A DNA stretch of 64,000 bases from Kutzneria sp. 744. Its GTDB lineage: Bacteria; Actinomycetota; Actinomycetes; Mycobacteriales; Pseudonocardiaceae. The notes below the pieces were generated by a model. The model searched no databases. It was given only the letters and a program-made list of their open reading frames with translations, and was not told the DNA's origin. The stretch covers positions 4,329,016 to 4,393,015 of the forward strand of contig NZ_KK037166.1 in the NCBI RefSeq assembly GCF_000568255.1, given 5' to 3'. The position numbers were made by a program, and so were the translations under genes. This document shows, one piece after another, positions 10,990 through 19,089 of the stretch. Within the stretch, counting starts at the first letter, position 1; each line of letters begins with the position of its first letter.

Positions 10990-11020
10990 GGCCCAGGGGC
11001 GCTCGACACGCCCCCAGGCC
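10990..11020 (-). terminator. Hairpin terminator after the ABC-F genes
   Basis: Arms GGCCCAGGGGCG and CGCCCCCAGGCC pair except for two central positions, with a 7-base loop. It begins six bases past the stop codon of the minus-strand ABC-F gene at 11026. There is no T-run, as is common in high-GC actinomycetes. Confidence 0.5.
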
Positions 11021-11025
11021 GCCTT

Positions 11026-12636
11026 TCAGGCCGCCACGCACAGCGGCCGGCCCTCGCGCAGCGGCAGTTCCCCGCCCCGCCAACGGTTGCGCAGCAGCCG
11101 GTCGTGCGAGACGACGACAACCGCGCCGGAGTAGTCGGCCAGCGCGGCCTCCATCTCCTCCACCAGCGTCAGCGACAGGTGGTTGGTCGGCTCGTCCAGC
11201 AGCAGCACATCCACCTCCTGCACCAACAACCGCGCGAGCGCCAGCCGGCGCTGCTGCCCGATGGACAGCGAGCCCACCGGCGTGCGCAGGTCGGACTCGG
11301 CGAACAGGCCCAGCGACATCAGCCGCTCCGCGTGCTCGTCGGCGGTGCCGACCCGGCCCTGGGCGAACGTGGCCAGCACGCCGCGTTCCGGGTGCCGGAC
11401 CGTGTTCTCCTGTGGCAGGTAGCCGATCCGGCCGTTGCGGGTCACCGTGCCGGCGTCCGGTCGCAGCTCGCCGGACAGCACGGCCAGCAGCGTGGACTTG
11501 CCCGCCCCGTTCGGCCCGGAGACGAACAGCCGCTCACCGGCCGACACCGTGAGGTGGTCGACCGCCAGCCGGCCGGCGACGCTGACGTCGGACAGCTCGA
11601 TCACCGTGCCCTCGGCCGCGCCGCCGGACAGCGGTGCGTTGAGCCGCAACGGATCCGGTGGCTTCGGCACCGGCTCGGCCCGCAGTCGGTCGAGGCGTTC
11701 GGCCGCGCTGCGCACCCGCGTGTAGATGCTGGCCTGCACCCGCTGGCCGTCCCCGTTGTACTTGCACTTGTTGTGGTCCTTCATCGCACGGCCGGGTGCG
11801 ACGCGATACGCCGTGGTCGCGCCCCACTGCGTCCAGTGCTCGATCTCCCCGGCCCACTCGGCGTACTGCTGCTCCCAGCGCTGCCGGGCGGCCCGCTTCT
11901 CGTCGAGGTAGCCGGCGTATCCGTTGCCGTAGCGGGTGATCGCACGGCGGTCGCCGTCCACCTCGATGATCGCGGTGGCCACCCGTTCCAGCAGCAGCCG
12001 GTCATGAGTGACCACGACCAGCGTGCCCCGGTGGGCCCGCAGCCGGTCCTCCAGCCAGCTCAGCGCCTGCGCGTCGAGATGGTTGGTGGGCTCGTCGAGC
12101 AGCAGCAGCTCCGGCTCGGACGACAGCACGCCGGCCAGCGCCAGCCGGGCCTGCTGGCCACCCGATATCGTCCCCAGTGGACGGTCGCGGTCGAGATGGC
12201 CGATGCCCAGCGCGGACATCGCCGCCGCCACCTTGGCGTCGGCCCGGTAGCCGTCGCGGATCTCCAGCGCCGTGAGCAGATCCCCGTACGCCGCGAGGCC
12301 ACCCTCATCCAGGGTCTGCTCGGCCTCGTGGATTTTCCTTTGCAGTTCTCGGATCTCGACCAGGGCGGCGTCGATCGCGTCGCCGACGGTGGCCGTCGGC
12401 GACAGGTCGAGCACCTGCCCGAGGTGTCCGATCCCGCCCGGCGCCTCGACGATGACCTCCCCGTCGTCCGGCCGCTCCTGGCCGGCGATCAGCCGGAGCA
12501 GCGTGGACTTGCCGGATCCGTTGTCGCCGACGACACCCACGCGTTCGCCCGGGCGGACCGTCGCGGAGACGGTGTCGAGCACTCGCCGGTGGGCAAAGGA
12601 CTTGCTGACGTTCCGAATGGTGAGCTGAGCTGACAA
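11026..12636 (-). CDS. ABC-F family ATP-binding protein (antibiotic-resistance type), downstream copy
   Basis: Soluble protein of 536 residues with two ABC ATPase domains and no membrane segments, the ABC-F layout. Domain 1 has Walker A GDNGSGKST, signature SGGQQARLALA and Walker B LLLLDEPTNHLD. Domain 2 has Walker A GPNGAGKST, signature SIGQQRRLALA and a second LLLDEPTNHLS. The linker between them (about 230-310) is charged. ABC-F proteins of this kind displace antibiotics from the ribosome. It starts at TTG 12636 behind a strong AGGAGG. The upstream neighbour is a second ABC-F gene. The antibiotic class cannot be named from sequence. Confidence 0.85.
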   Translation of the reverse strand: MSAQLTIRNVSKSFAHRRVLDTVSATVRPGERVGVVGDNGSGKSTLLRLIAGQERPDDGEVIVEAPGGIGHLGQVLDLSPTATVGDAIDAALVEIRELQRKIHEAEQTLDEGGLAAYGDLLTALEIRDGYRADAKVAAAMSALGIGHLDRDRPLGTISGGQQARLALAGVLSSEPELLLLDEPTNHLDAQALSWLEDRLRAHRGTLVVVTHDRLLLERVATAIIEVDGDRRAITRYGNGYAGYLDEKRAARQRWEQQYAEWAGEIEHWTQWGATTAYRVAPGRAMKDHNKCKYNGDGQRVQASIYTRVRSAAERLDRLRAEPVPKPPDPLRLNAPLSGGAAEGTVIELSDVSVAGRLAVDHLTVSAGERLFVSGPNGAGKSTLLAVLSGELRPDAGTVTRNGRIGYLPQENTVRHPERGVLATFAQGRVGTADEHAERLMSLGLFAESDLRTPVGSLSIGQQRRLALARLLVQEVDVLLLDEPTNHLSLTLVEEMEAALADYSGAVVVVSHDRLLRNRWRGGELPLREGRPLCVAA

Positions 12637-12717
12637 GGGGGCCTCCTGAGTTCGATGTGGACGGTCGGACGTGGCCTGCGACGCGTGATCACCGCACGGC
12701 CCTCCTTCTCTCAGGTG

Positions 12718-14325
12718 TTATGCGACCTTGCCGTCGGCGAGCACCAGTTCGGCGCCCTGCCATGTCTTGCGCAGCCACCGGTCGTGCGACGCGATGACCA
12801 CCGCTCCTGGCGCCGACCGCAGCGCCTGCTCCAGTTCCTCGGCCAGGCCGAGGGACAGGTGGTTGGTCGGCTCGTCCAGCAGCAGCACCTCCGGCGGCCG
12901 GGCGATCAGCACCGCCAGCGCCAGCCGCCGCCGCTGCCCGATCGACAGCTGCCCCACCGGCCGGTCCAGATCCCTCCCGGCCAGCAAACCCAGCTGGGAC
13001 AACGCGACCGCTTGCTCGCCGGCCGCCGCGTAGATCTGGCGCGGCGTCTTCGTCTGGTCAGCGAAGGCAACGTCCTGCTCCAGCAGGCCGATCCTCACGC
13101 CACGGGCCCGGTGCACCACGCCGTTGGCCGGAGTCAGCTTGCCCGCCAACACCTTCAGCAGCGTGGACTTGCCGGCCCCGTTGCCGCCCCGCACCATCAG
13201 CCGGGCCGAGGTCGTGACGTCCAACTCGTCCAGCTGCAGCCGACCCGGCAGCTGCACGTGTCGTAGCGACACGGCCAGCTGGTCCGGCAGTGTCTTGCCG
13301 GTCAGGTCGGCCTTGAACCGCAACGGTTGTGGCGGCCGGCGGACCTGCGCCCTGGTCAGCTCGTCCAGCCGCTGCTGGGCGTTGCGGACCCGGCGGGAGA
13401 TCTGCTTCTGCACCCGCCCGCCGTGCCGGTCGTAGGCGGCCTTGTTGTTGTCCTTCATCGCCCGGTGGTGGTTCACCTGGCGCGCGGTGACGTTCACCGA
13501 TTCCTTGAGCTCGGCCAGCTCCGTCTGCTCCTCGTCGTACTGCTGCTCCCAGCGGGCCCGCTCGGCCCGCTTGGCCGCCAGGTAGTCGGTGTAGGCGCCG
13601 CCGAAGCGGGTCGCCCCGCCGCGGGCCGGGTCCAGGTCGAGGATGTCCGTGCACACCGCGTCCAGGAAGACACGATCGTGCGAGGCCACCACCACCGTGC
13701 CCGGCAGCTTGGTCAGCTGCTGCTCCAGGAACGTCACCGCCTCGTCGTCGAGGTGGTTGGTCGGCTCGTCCAGCAGCATCGCCCGGGGCTGCCGGATCAG
13801 CAGCGCGGCCAGGCCCAGCCGGGACCGCTGCCCGCCGGAGAACCGCGCCAGCCGCCGGCTCGGGTCCACTTCGGACAGTCCGAGCCCGGCCAGCACCAGC
13901 TCCGCGCGGCGGTCCGCGTCCCACAGGTCGTGGTCCTGCGCCCACTCCAGCACATCGCCGTACTCGGCCAGGACTTCGTCGTCCTCGGGGTCGCGGGTCA
14001 TCCGCGCACCCAGCTCGTCCAGCCGCCGCCGGGCCGCCCTGATGTCGGCCAGCGCGTCGTCGATGACGTGCCGGACCGTGTCGTCCGGGCCGAAAGGCAG
14101 TTCCTGCAACAGGAATCCGCAGTCCTGCGGCCGGCTGACCGTGCCGGCGTCGGGCTCTTCGTCGCCCGCGAGCAGGCGCAGCAGGGTGGACTTGCCCACG
14201 CCGTTGTCGCCGACCAGGCCGAGCCGCTGGCCCGGGGACGCCGTCAGTCCGACGCCGTCGAGAACGCGCCGGTCGCCATAGGTTTTGACCAGGTCATGGG
14301 CGTGCAGAAAGGGAATATTTGACAT
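12718..14325 (-). CDS. ABC-F family ATP-binding protein (antibiotic-resistance type), upstream copy
   Basis: Second ABC-F protein (535 residues) with paired ATPase domains: GDNGVGKST, SGGQRSRLGLA and MLLDEPTNHLD in the first, GGNGAGKST, SIGQRRRLALA and LLLDEPTNHLS in the second. The interdomain linker (HHRAMKDNNKAAYDRHGGRV) contains the same RAMKD-N-K-Y core as the downstream protein (RAMKDHNKCKYNGDGQRV), so the pair are tandem paralogues. They are separated by 81 bp and presumably cotranscribed. The likely role is ribosome protection, perhaps with different drug preferences. No antibiotic cluster lies immediately beside them. Confidence 0.85.
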   Translation of the reverse strand: MSNIPFLHAHDLVKTYGDRRVLDGVGLTASPGQRLGLVGDNGVGKSTLLRLLAGDEEPDAGTVSRPQDCGFLLQELPFGPDDTVRHVIDDALADIRAARRRLDELGARMTRDPEDDEVLAEYGDVLEWAQDHDLWDADRRAELVLAGLGLSEVDPSRRLARFSGGQRSRLGLAALLIRQPRAMLLDEPTNHLDDEAVTFLEQQLTKLPGTVVVASHDRVFLDAVCTDILDLDPARGGATRFGGAYTDYLAAKRAERARWEQQYDEEQTELAELKESVNVTARQVNHHRAMKDNNKAAYDRHGGRVQKQISRRVRNAQQRLDELTRAQVRRPPQPLRFKADLTGKTLPDQLAVSLRHVQLPGRLQLDELDVTTSARLMVRGGNGAGKSTLLKVLAGKLTPANGVVHRARGVRIGLLEQDVAFADQTKTPRQIYAAAGEQAVALSQLGLLAGRDLDRPVGQLSIGQRRRLALAVLIARPPEVLLLDEPTNHLSLGLAEELEQALRSAPGAVVIASHDRWLRKTWQGAELVLADGKVA

Positions 14326-14470
14326 GCGACACCTACCGCGGAAGGAACGGGATGCGGAAAGCCCGCCGGGCCGTCGGCGACTCTCAGGTCGCGGGCCGCG
14401 GACGCGGGCTGGGTGCGAAGTCAGTAAACCATGATGGCCACAGTCTGGCAGCGAAGCTCCTAGGCGTCAA
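14326..14470 (-). promoter_or_regulatory. Leader region of the ABC-F operon, possible attenuator
   Basis: On the minus strand, a TTGACG box at 14465-14470 could be a -35. About 40 bases later comes a four-codon frame ATG GTT TAC TGA, then several GC-rich inverted segments including GCCCGGCGGGC followed by TTT, about 35 bases before the ABC-F start. ABC-F resistance genes are often controlled by ribosome-mediated attenuation in such leaders. The promoter and hairpins are inferred by eye and weak. Confidence 0.3.
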
Positions 14471-14504
14471 CAGTTTGTGTCGGAGCCGGCCTCGACTTCG
14501 GCTC

Positions 14505-14672
14505 TCAGCAGCCGTTGAGCATGGTGGTCAGCGCCGTCTTGGCCGCGTCGTCGTAGGGGCTGAACCACTTGCCCGCCATGGCCGCGCAGGCACTGTTGGT
14601 GGTCACGCCCGTGCCGTCCGCTTGAGCACGGTTTCGCGGGTGTCGTAGGTGCCCGGCGGTCGCGCAGGTCAC
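14505..14672 (-). pseudogene. Remnant of a small exported protein
   Basis: A minus-strand reading frame ends at a TGA at 14505 with the well-formed tail TTNSACAAMAGKWFSPYDD, then AAKTALTTMLNGC. Just upstream, LSLALVTCATAG looks like part of a signal peptide, but no convincing start codon exists: an in-frame stop lies shortly before it, and the best candidate is a GTG at 14672. A neighbouring frame (GTYDTRETVLK) also looks protein-like. It is best read as a decayed gene. Function unknown. Confidence 0.3.
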
Positions 14673-14869
14673 CAGGGCGAGGGATAACGGGCGGCCGTTC
14701 TAGGCCATGGTCAGGTCGCTGCTCAACACGTGTGACCGTGCCTGTTGTCAGTTTTCGCCGCTCGTCTGCCTCGCAGTCACCCTGTTGTCGCAGCGTCTTG
14801 GTTGCCGTTCGCCGCGTCTTCTGCGGATTCAGCTGGTATGCATACGAAGGTGGACAGACTGCCGGGAAA

Positions 14870-16006
14870 GTGGACGCCGTGATCACCGCCGGGCATCCCT
14901 TCGCGCCGCCCGCGCACGAGCAGGCGTGGATCGACACCGCCGTCGAGCTGGCCGCCTCGTTCACCGAGACCGCCGGCGCCTATGACGAGAGCGGTGAGCT
15001 GCCGCTGGCCAATCTCCAGGCCCTGCACCGCAGCGGGCTCGACACCGCCCTGCTGCCCGTCGAGTACGGCGGGTCGTCCCTGAGCTACCGCAGTTTTGGG
15101 CAGATCGTCCGGTTGTTGGGCGCCGCATGCCCGTCCACCGCGTGCATCTGGGTCATGCACATCGGCGCCGCCGCCGGCCTCGTCACCCGCTCCGCTCCCG
15201 ACGTCGCCCGCTTCTACGCCGCCGAGCTGATCGCCGGCCGCCGCTTCTGCAACGCCTTGTCCGAGCCCACCGGCGGCAACCTGTTCTTGATGCCTTTGCA
15301 GCACGCCCAGCCCGTGCCCGGCGGCTTCGCGCTGACCGGCGCCAAGCGCTTCGCCTCCGGCTGCGAGATCGCCGACCACTTCCTGATCAACGCCCTGGTC
15401 GACGATCGGGCCACTTTTTTCGGCCTGGCCGCCGATCCGTCGTCCATGCGGTACATCCCCATCTGGGACACCATGGGCTTGCGGGCCAGCCGCAGCCAGC
15501 TCATCGAGTTCACCGGCACCCTGTTGCGTTCGGACCGCCGTTGTCCCCCGTCTTCCGGTCCTCACCCCAACCACATCGGCGCCGGCTTGGCTTTCCTGTC
15601 CCTCGGCATCGCCGACGCCGCCCTCGCCGCCTTGGTTTCCCACGCCCGCCGCCGCGTCATCCCCACCACCGGCCGTCCGCTGGCCGACATGCAGTGGCTC
15701 CGCTTCGACGCCGCCGACGTCCACTCCCGCCTTGAGGCCGCTGGCATGTACTCCCACCACATGTGTTGGCTGGCCGACCAGAACTCCCCCGAGTTCATCC
15801 CCGCCACCATGCGCGCCAAGCAGCTCGCCAACCAGATCGCCGTCGACGCCGCCCAGCTCGCCGTCCGCGTCGGCGGCGCCTCCGCCGGCTACCTGCGCTC
15901 GTCCCCCATCGAGCGCCTCTTTCGCGACGCCCAGGCCGGCGGCCTCATGGCCTACTCCGTGGAGGTCTGCAAGGACACCATCGGCGCTTCGCTCCTCGCC
16001 GAGTAG
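14870..16006 (+). CDS. Acyl-CoA dehydrogenase-like flavoprotein
   Basis: Protein of 378 residues with the acyl-CoA dehydrogenase fold: N-terminal helical part (PLANLQALHRSGLDTALLPV), middle domain (LSEPTGGN, then GGFALTGAKRFASGCEIADH) and C-terminal four-helix region (FRDAQAGGLMAYSVE). The FAD-binding contacts of the family are suggested but the usual catalytic Glu is not obvious, so it may be a flavin monooxygenase of the same fold (DszC or HpaH type) rather than a true dehydrogenase. Two GTG starts (14870, 14879) are possible. No operon partner is seen. Substrate unknown. Confidence 0.75.
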   Translation: MDAVITAGHPFAPPAHEQAWIDTAVELAASFTETAGAYDESGELPLANLQALHRSGLDTALLPVEYGGSSLSYRSFGQIVRLLGAACPSTACIWVMHIGAAAGLVTRSAPDVARFYAAELIAGRRFCNALSEPTGGNLFLMPLQHAQPVPGGFALTGAKRFASGCEIADHFLINALVDDRATFFGLAADPSSMRYIPIWDTMGLRASRSQLIEFTGTLLRSDRRCPPSSGPHPNHIGAGLAFLSLGIADAALAALVSHARRRVIPTTGRPLADMQWLRFDAADVHSRLEAAGMYSHHMCWLADQNSPEFIPATMRAKQLANQIAVDAAQLAVRVGGASAGYLRSSPIERLFRDAQAGGLMAYSVEVCKDTIGASLLAE

Positions 16007-16628
16007 CCCGCTCGCCTCTCCGCTTCCGCGTCTCTGCGTCACTGCGTGGAGGTTGGCAGTGCCCGCGCCGGCCGGACACCAGCCAGCATCGGGGCAGGCC
16101 AGTGCCCTGCCTCTCTGCCCCGTTTCTCCCAGCCCGTCCGAGAACACCGGCCGCCGGTCCACCATCGTCACCGCCCGGCACGGGCTCTCGGCTTCCTCGC
16201 CCGCTTCCCACAGCGCCCGCTCGTCCTGCCTCCACCCTTCGGTGTCGGCAGGGAATTCAGGATTCGCCGACATACTCCAATACTACCCGCCTTTGTGATC
16301 CACTTCCGTTACACACCAACCTATATACGATCGTGGCACCCTTCAGACCCGTCGCTGGAAATCGCTTTCCAAAACCCGCGCAACGCTTTCATCACGGAGA
16401 CCTGTCCCCCACCCTCCGACCCGTCCCAAGCCTTCTGCAAAACGCACGCACCCACCAAACCGATGTCGCGCAACGCACCCCGCTCACCCACCTAGCGCCC
16501 CTCCACCCCAACACCGCATGCCGTAGAGAGAATGATTGTTGTGCAGGCGGAGACGGCAACCGCGCGGTGCGGACATCCGACGCACCACCACAACTCAAGA
16601 ACCGACACCCCACCCAACCCGACCGCCG
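16007..16628. other. Intergenic stretch with an A+T-rich patch
   Basis: No convincing gene is seen in these 620 bases between two convergent units. Around 16255-16390 base composition drops well below the surroundings (for example CACCAACCTATATACGATCG). This suggests either a promoter region or an old insertion boundary. A minus-strand frame starting at 16273 continues only as antisense of the preceding gene. Confidence 0.4.
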
Positions 16629-17309
16629 TTAGTTCCTCAGCGGGGCCTGGATGGTGCGGCCGTTGTTGAGGGTGGCCCGAACGTAGTTGGTGGAGGGCTG
16701 GTTGCTGTCTTCGGCGATGTTGTCGCGGACGATGAAGGTGCCGTCGCCGACCACGCCGGGGGAGACGGAGTTGTCGGGGCCGACGAGGTCGATGGTGGCG
16801 ACGTCGTGGGTGGCGATGCCGAAGTGGATGTGGTCCTTGGCGTAGTTCATGGAGGTGAGGTAGTCGAAGGGGCGGTCGGGGGTGAGCTGGGAGTAGAGGT
16901 CGGTGTCCTCGGGGGCGCCGCCGATGAGGCCGGTGCCGTGGCCGTTCTCGATGGTGCAGGCGGCGGCGGTGCGGTTGCTGCGGATGACGAGGAAGCCGAG
17001 CTGGGGGGAGAGGTCGAAGCGGGCGCCGGCGCGCCAGGCGGTGGGGTCGGGCAGGTTCTTGCCGCTGCGGACGCATTCGCGGACGAGGGGGGACTGGCCG
17101 GAGGCGACCTCGGCGTCGTGGCCGCGGAGCTGGGTGAAGGCGACGGCGACGGCGGCGGCGAGCACGACGACGGAGGCGGCGACGGCGAAGGGGGCGCGCA
17201 GGGAGCGGCTCCGGGTGGCGAGCTGGGGCTCGATCTGCTCGGACCAGAGGCGGTCACGCAAGGCGTCGGGCATCTGACGCCGCTCCGGAAGCTCGGGAGT
17301 CTCGTTCAT
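16629..17309 (-). CDS. Membrane-anchored exported-domain protein, putative anti-sigma factor
   Basis: Protein of 226 residues with a short cytoplasmic N-terminus (about 1-38), one membrane helix (PFAVAASVVVLAAAVAVAF) and an outer domain of about 160 residues containing GFLVIRSNRTAAACTIENGHGTG in part and FDYLTSMNYAKDHIHFGIA. Its ATG overlaps the stop of the ECF sigma gene (ATGA), which points to a partner role such as a transmembrane anti-sigma factor. The outer domain is paralogous to the exported protein at 18039-18654 (both share PFDYLTSMNYA and a GTGL(I/M)GG motif). No zinc-binding anti-sigma HxxxCxxC motif is visible, so the call is by context. Confidence 0.6.
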   Translation of the reverse strand: MNETPELPERRQMPDALRDRLWSEQIEPQLATRSRSLRAPFAVAASVVVLAAAVAVAFTQLRGHDAEVASGQSPLVRECVRSGKNLPDPTAWRAGARFDLSPQLGFLVIRSNRTAAACTIENGHGTGLIGGAPEDTDLYSQLTPDRPFDYLTSMNYAKDHIHFGIATHDVATIDLVGPDNSVSPGVVGDGTFIVRDNIAEDSNQPSTNYVRATLNNGRTIQAPLRN

Positions 17310-17932
17310 CGGCCCTCCTCCTCAAGACCCATGCCGCCCAGCAGGCCACGCAGGCGGCTGCGGGCCCGGGAGACCCGAGCCCGCACACTGACTTCGGCGA
17401 TGCCGAGCACCTCGGCGGTCTCGGCGGTGGACAGCTCGCCGAGCAGGCAGAGCTCGACGGCCTGGCGCTCGCCCTTGGGCAGCTTGTCGACGGCGTCGAG
17501 CACGACCCGGAGCCGGCGGTCGGCGTCGATCTGGGCGGCGACCTCGTCGGCGTGGTCGCGGGCGGTGTCGTTGAGCGGGACCCGGGTCAGCACCCGCGAG
17601 AACCGGCCGGCGCGGCGGAACTCGTGGCGGGCCAGGTTGCTGGCCACGGTGTACAGCCACGGCCGCGCGCTGGAGTTGACCAGGGTCATGTCGCCCAGCT
17701 TGCGCCACGCGGCGAGAAAGGTCGACGACGTGAGGTCCTCGGCGGTCGACCAGGAGCCGGTCAGCCGGTAGGCGTAGTTCCACACGGCCTCGGCGTGCCG
17801 CTGGTACAGCTCGCCGAACGCCGCACGGTCACCGCGTGCCGCGCGCTCCCACAGCGTCTGGTCATCACACGGCGGCGGATCGCCCCAGTCAGGCGTCTCC
17901 ACCAGTCGCACGTACTCTCCAGCCGTCGTCAC
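17306..17932 (-). CDS. ECF-type RNA polymerase sigma factor
   Basis: Extracytoplasmic-function sigma factor of 208 residues. Region 2 is at about 35-100 (AFGELYQRHAEAVWNYAYRL, TAEDLTSSTFLAAWR) and region 4 at about 140-195 (LPKGERQAVELCLLGELSTAETAEVLG, then VRARVSRARSRLR). It starts at GTG 17932, only two bases past a promoter-like element at 17934-17971 that recurs before the exported paralogue gene, suggesting autoregulation and a leaderless message. The next gene overlaps by four bases and encodes its likely membrane partner. Confidence 0.88.
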   Translation of the reverse strand: MTTAGEYVRLVETPDWGDPPPCDDQTLWERAARGDRAAFGELYQRHAEAVWNYAYRLTGSWSTAEDLTSSTFLAAWRKLGDMTLVNSSARPWLYTVASNLARHEFRRAGRFSRVLTRVPLNDTARDHADEVAAQIDADRRLRVVLDAVDKLPKGERQAVELCLLGELSTAETAEVLGIAEVSVRARVSRARSRLRGLLGGMGLEEEGR

Positions 17933-17933
17933 A

Positions 17934-17971
17934 CCGGGTATGTTCCCGGCCGGCCCGCCAGCGTTGCGTCA
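17934..17971 (-). promoter_or_regulatory. Predicted ECF sigma promoter (sigma operon)
   Basis: Read on the minus strand this contains TGACGCAACGCTG, an 11-base GC spacer and CGGGAACATACCCGG. It is matched in the same order and spacing by 18656-18693. The GTG start follows almost at once, so the transcript would be leaderless. A GCAAC-type -35 fits ECF promoters. Boundaries are inferred from the repeat. Confidence 0.5.
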
Positions 17972-18038
17972 GTTCTCAACCGCATCGCTGCGCGGGACGA
18001 GACCCCCGGCCGCCCCCGAAGACGGCCGGGGTCTCATC

Positions 18039-18654
18039 CTAGCCGCGGAACGGGCCGGAAACGACGCCGCCGTTGGCGAGGGTCACTCGAATGTGGTTCG
18101 TGGTGGACGCATTGCTGTTCTCAGCGTCCTTGGCCAGCACGGCGAAGGTGCCGTCCTTGACCACGGCGGCCGCCTCGGACTTGTTCGGGCCCACCAGGGT
18201 GACGCCGGTGACGTCGGTGGCGGCGATTCCGAAGTGGACGGACTGGTGCGCGTAGTTCATGGACGTCAGGTAGTCGAACGGGCGCTGGGCGGTGAGCTTG
18301 CCGTAGCCGTGGTTGTCGATCACGCCGCCCATCAGGCCGGTGCCCTTGCCGTCCTCGATCACGCACACGGCGGCGTTCTTGTCGTCGCGGATCACGAGGA
18401 AGCCGTGGTTGGCGTCGAGGTTGATCCGGGCGCCGGGGCGCCACGAGGCCTTGTTGGCCACGTCGCCGGCGGTGCCGAGGCAGTCCTGAGCGATCTTCGC
18501 GTCACCGGTGAGGGGGCTCTGCAGCGCCTGGGAGCCGGCGGCCGGCGCGGGGGTCGAGCCTGGCACGGCGGCGAAGGCCATCGCGCCGCCCACGGCGAAC
18601 ACGCCGAGCGCGGCCGTCATGGCGAGGGGTCATGGTCAGCTTGTTGGTCGTCAT
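18039..18654 (-). pseudogene. Exported paralogue of the putative anti-sigma outer domain, apparent frameshift in the signal peptide
   Basis: An open frame of 193 residues starts at 18620 (MTAALGVFAVGGAMAF) and encodes a secreted domain homologous to the ectodomain at 16629-17309 (GFLVIRDDKNAAVCVIEDG, PFDYLTSMNYAHQSVHFGIA). The true start is probably the ATG at 18654. It lies at the same distance from an element copied from the sigma-gene promoter and begins ATGACGACC like the sigma gene's GTGACGACG. From 18654 the frame is one base out of phase with the rest, so a single extra base near 18621 breaks the signal peptide. This is either a real frameshift or a sequence error. The mature part looks intact. 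Confidence 0.6.
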
Positions 18655-18655
18655 G

Positions 18656-18693
18656 CCCGGTGTGTTCCCGGCCGCCACGACAGCGTTGCGTGA
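18656..18693 (-). promoter_or_regulatory. Predicted ECF sigma promoter (exported paralogue)
   Basis: Minus-strand CACGCAACGCTG, GC spacer, CGGGAACACACCGGG, then ATG. It matches the element at 17934-17971 at about four positions in five with no gaps, including the distance to the start codon. It makes this gene a likely target of the ECF sigma factor at 17306. Confidence 0.5.
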
Positions 18694-18722
18694 TGCGCGT
18701 CATGGTGGCGGCGCCCGCCCGG

Positions 18723-19079
18723 TCAGCCCGAGACGAGGTCGAACTCGTTCCCCTCGGGATCGGTGAGGGTGATCCAGTGCGCGCCGAACTCCTCGAACTC
18801 GGCGCCCCTGGTCGCGCCGCACGACACCAGGCGCTCGGCCTCGGCGTCCAGGTCGGACGTCATCAGGTCGAGGTGCAGCCGGTTCTTCGCCGACTTTCCC
18901 TCCGGAACCGTGAAGAACATCATCCGAGGCGCGCCGGGCTGCTCGTCCTGGACGCCGACGGAGGCGAAGGTGGCCGATCCGCCGGCGTCGACCTTGCGGT
19001 CGGTGACCCGGGCCCAGAACTCGGCCAGCTCGGCGGCGTCGCCGCAGTCGAAGGTGATCGCGTAGACGGTGCTGCTCAT
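18723..19079 (-). CDS. VOC-superfamily (glyoxalase/bleomycin-resistance fold) protein
   Basis: Single-domain vicinal-oxygen-chelate protein of 118 residues built of two beta-alpha-beta-beta-beta modules (TFDCGDAAELAEFWARVTD and WITLTDPEGNEFDLVSG). The terminal DPEGNEFDL is the usual family ending. It lies 10 bp downstream of a MerR regulator gene and is likely cotranscribed. Members bind or modify small molecules; neither a metal-site set nor a substrate can be assigned. Confidence 0.8.
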   Translation of the reverse strand: MSSTVYAITFDCGDAAELAEFWARVTDRKVDAGGSATFASVGVQDEQPGAPRMMFFTVPEGKSAKNRLHLDLMTSDLDAEAERLVSCGATRGAEFEEFGAHWITLTDPEGNEFDLVSG

Positions 19080-19089
19080 CGTGGTGCTC

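Noticed and set aside
14777..16273. Long minus-strand reading frame of 498 residues, including a start in the 16.0-16.3 kb gap
   Set aside because: Nearly all of it is antisense to the acyl-CoA-dehydrogenase-like gene, which has clear family motifs. The part in the gap has no recognisable motif and no ribosome site, so it is a by-product of GC-rich codon use.
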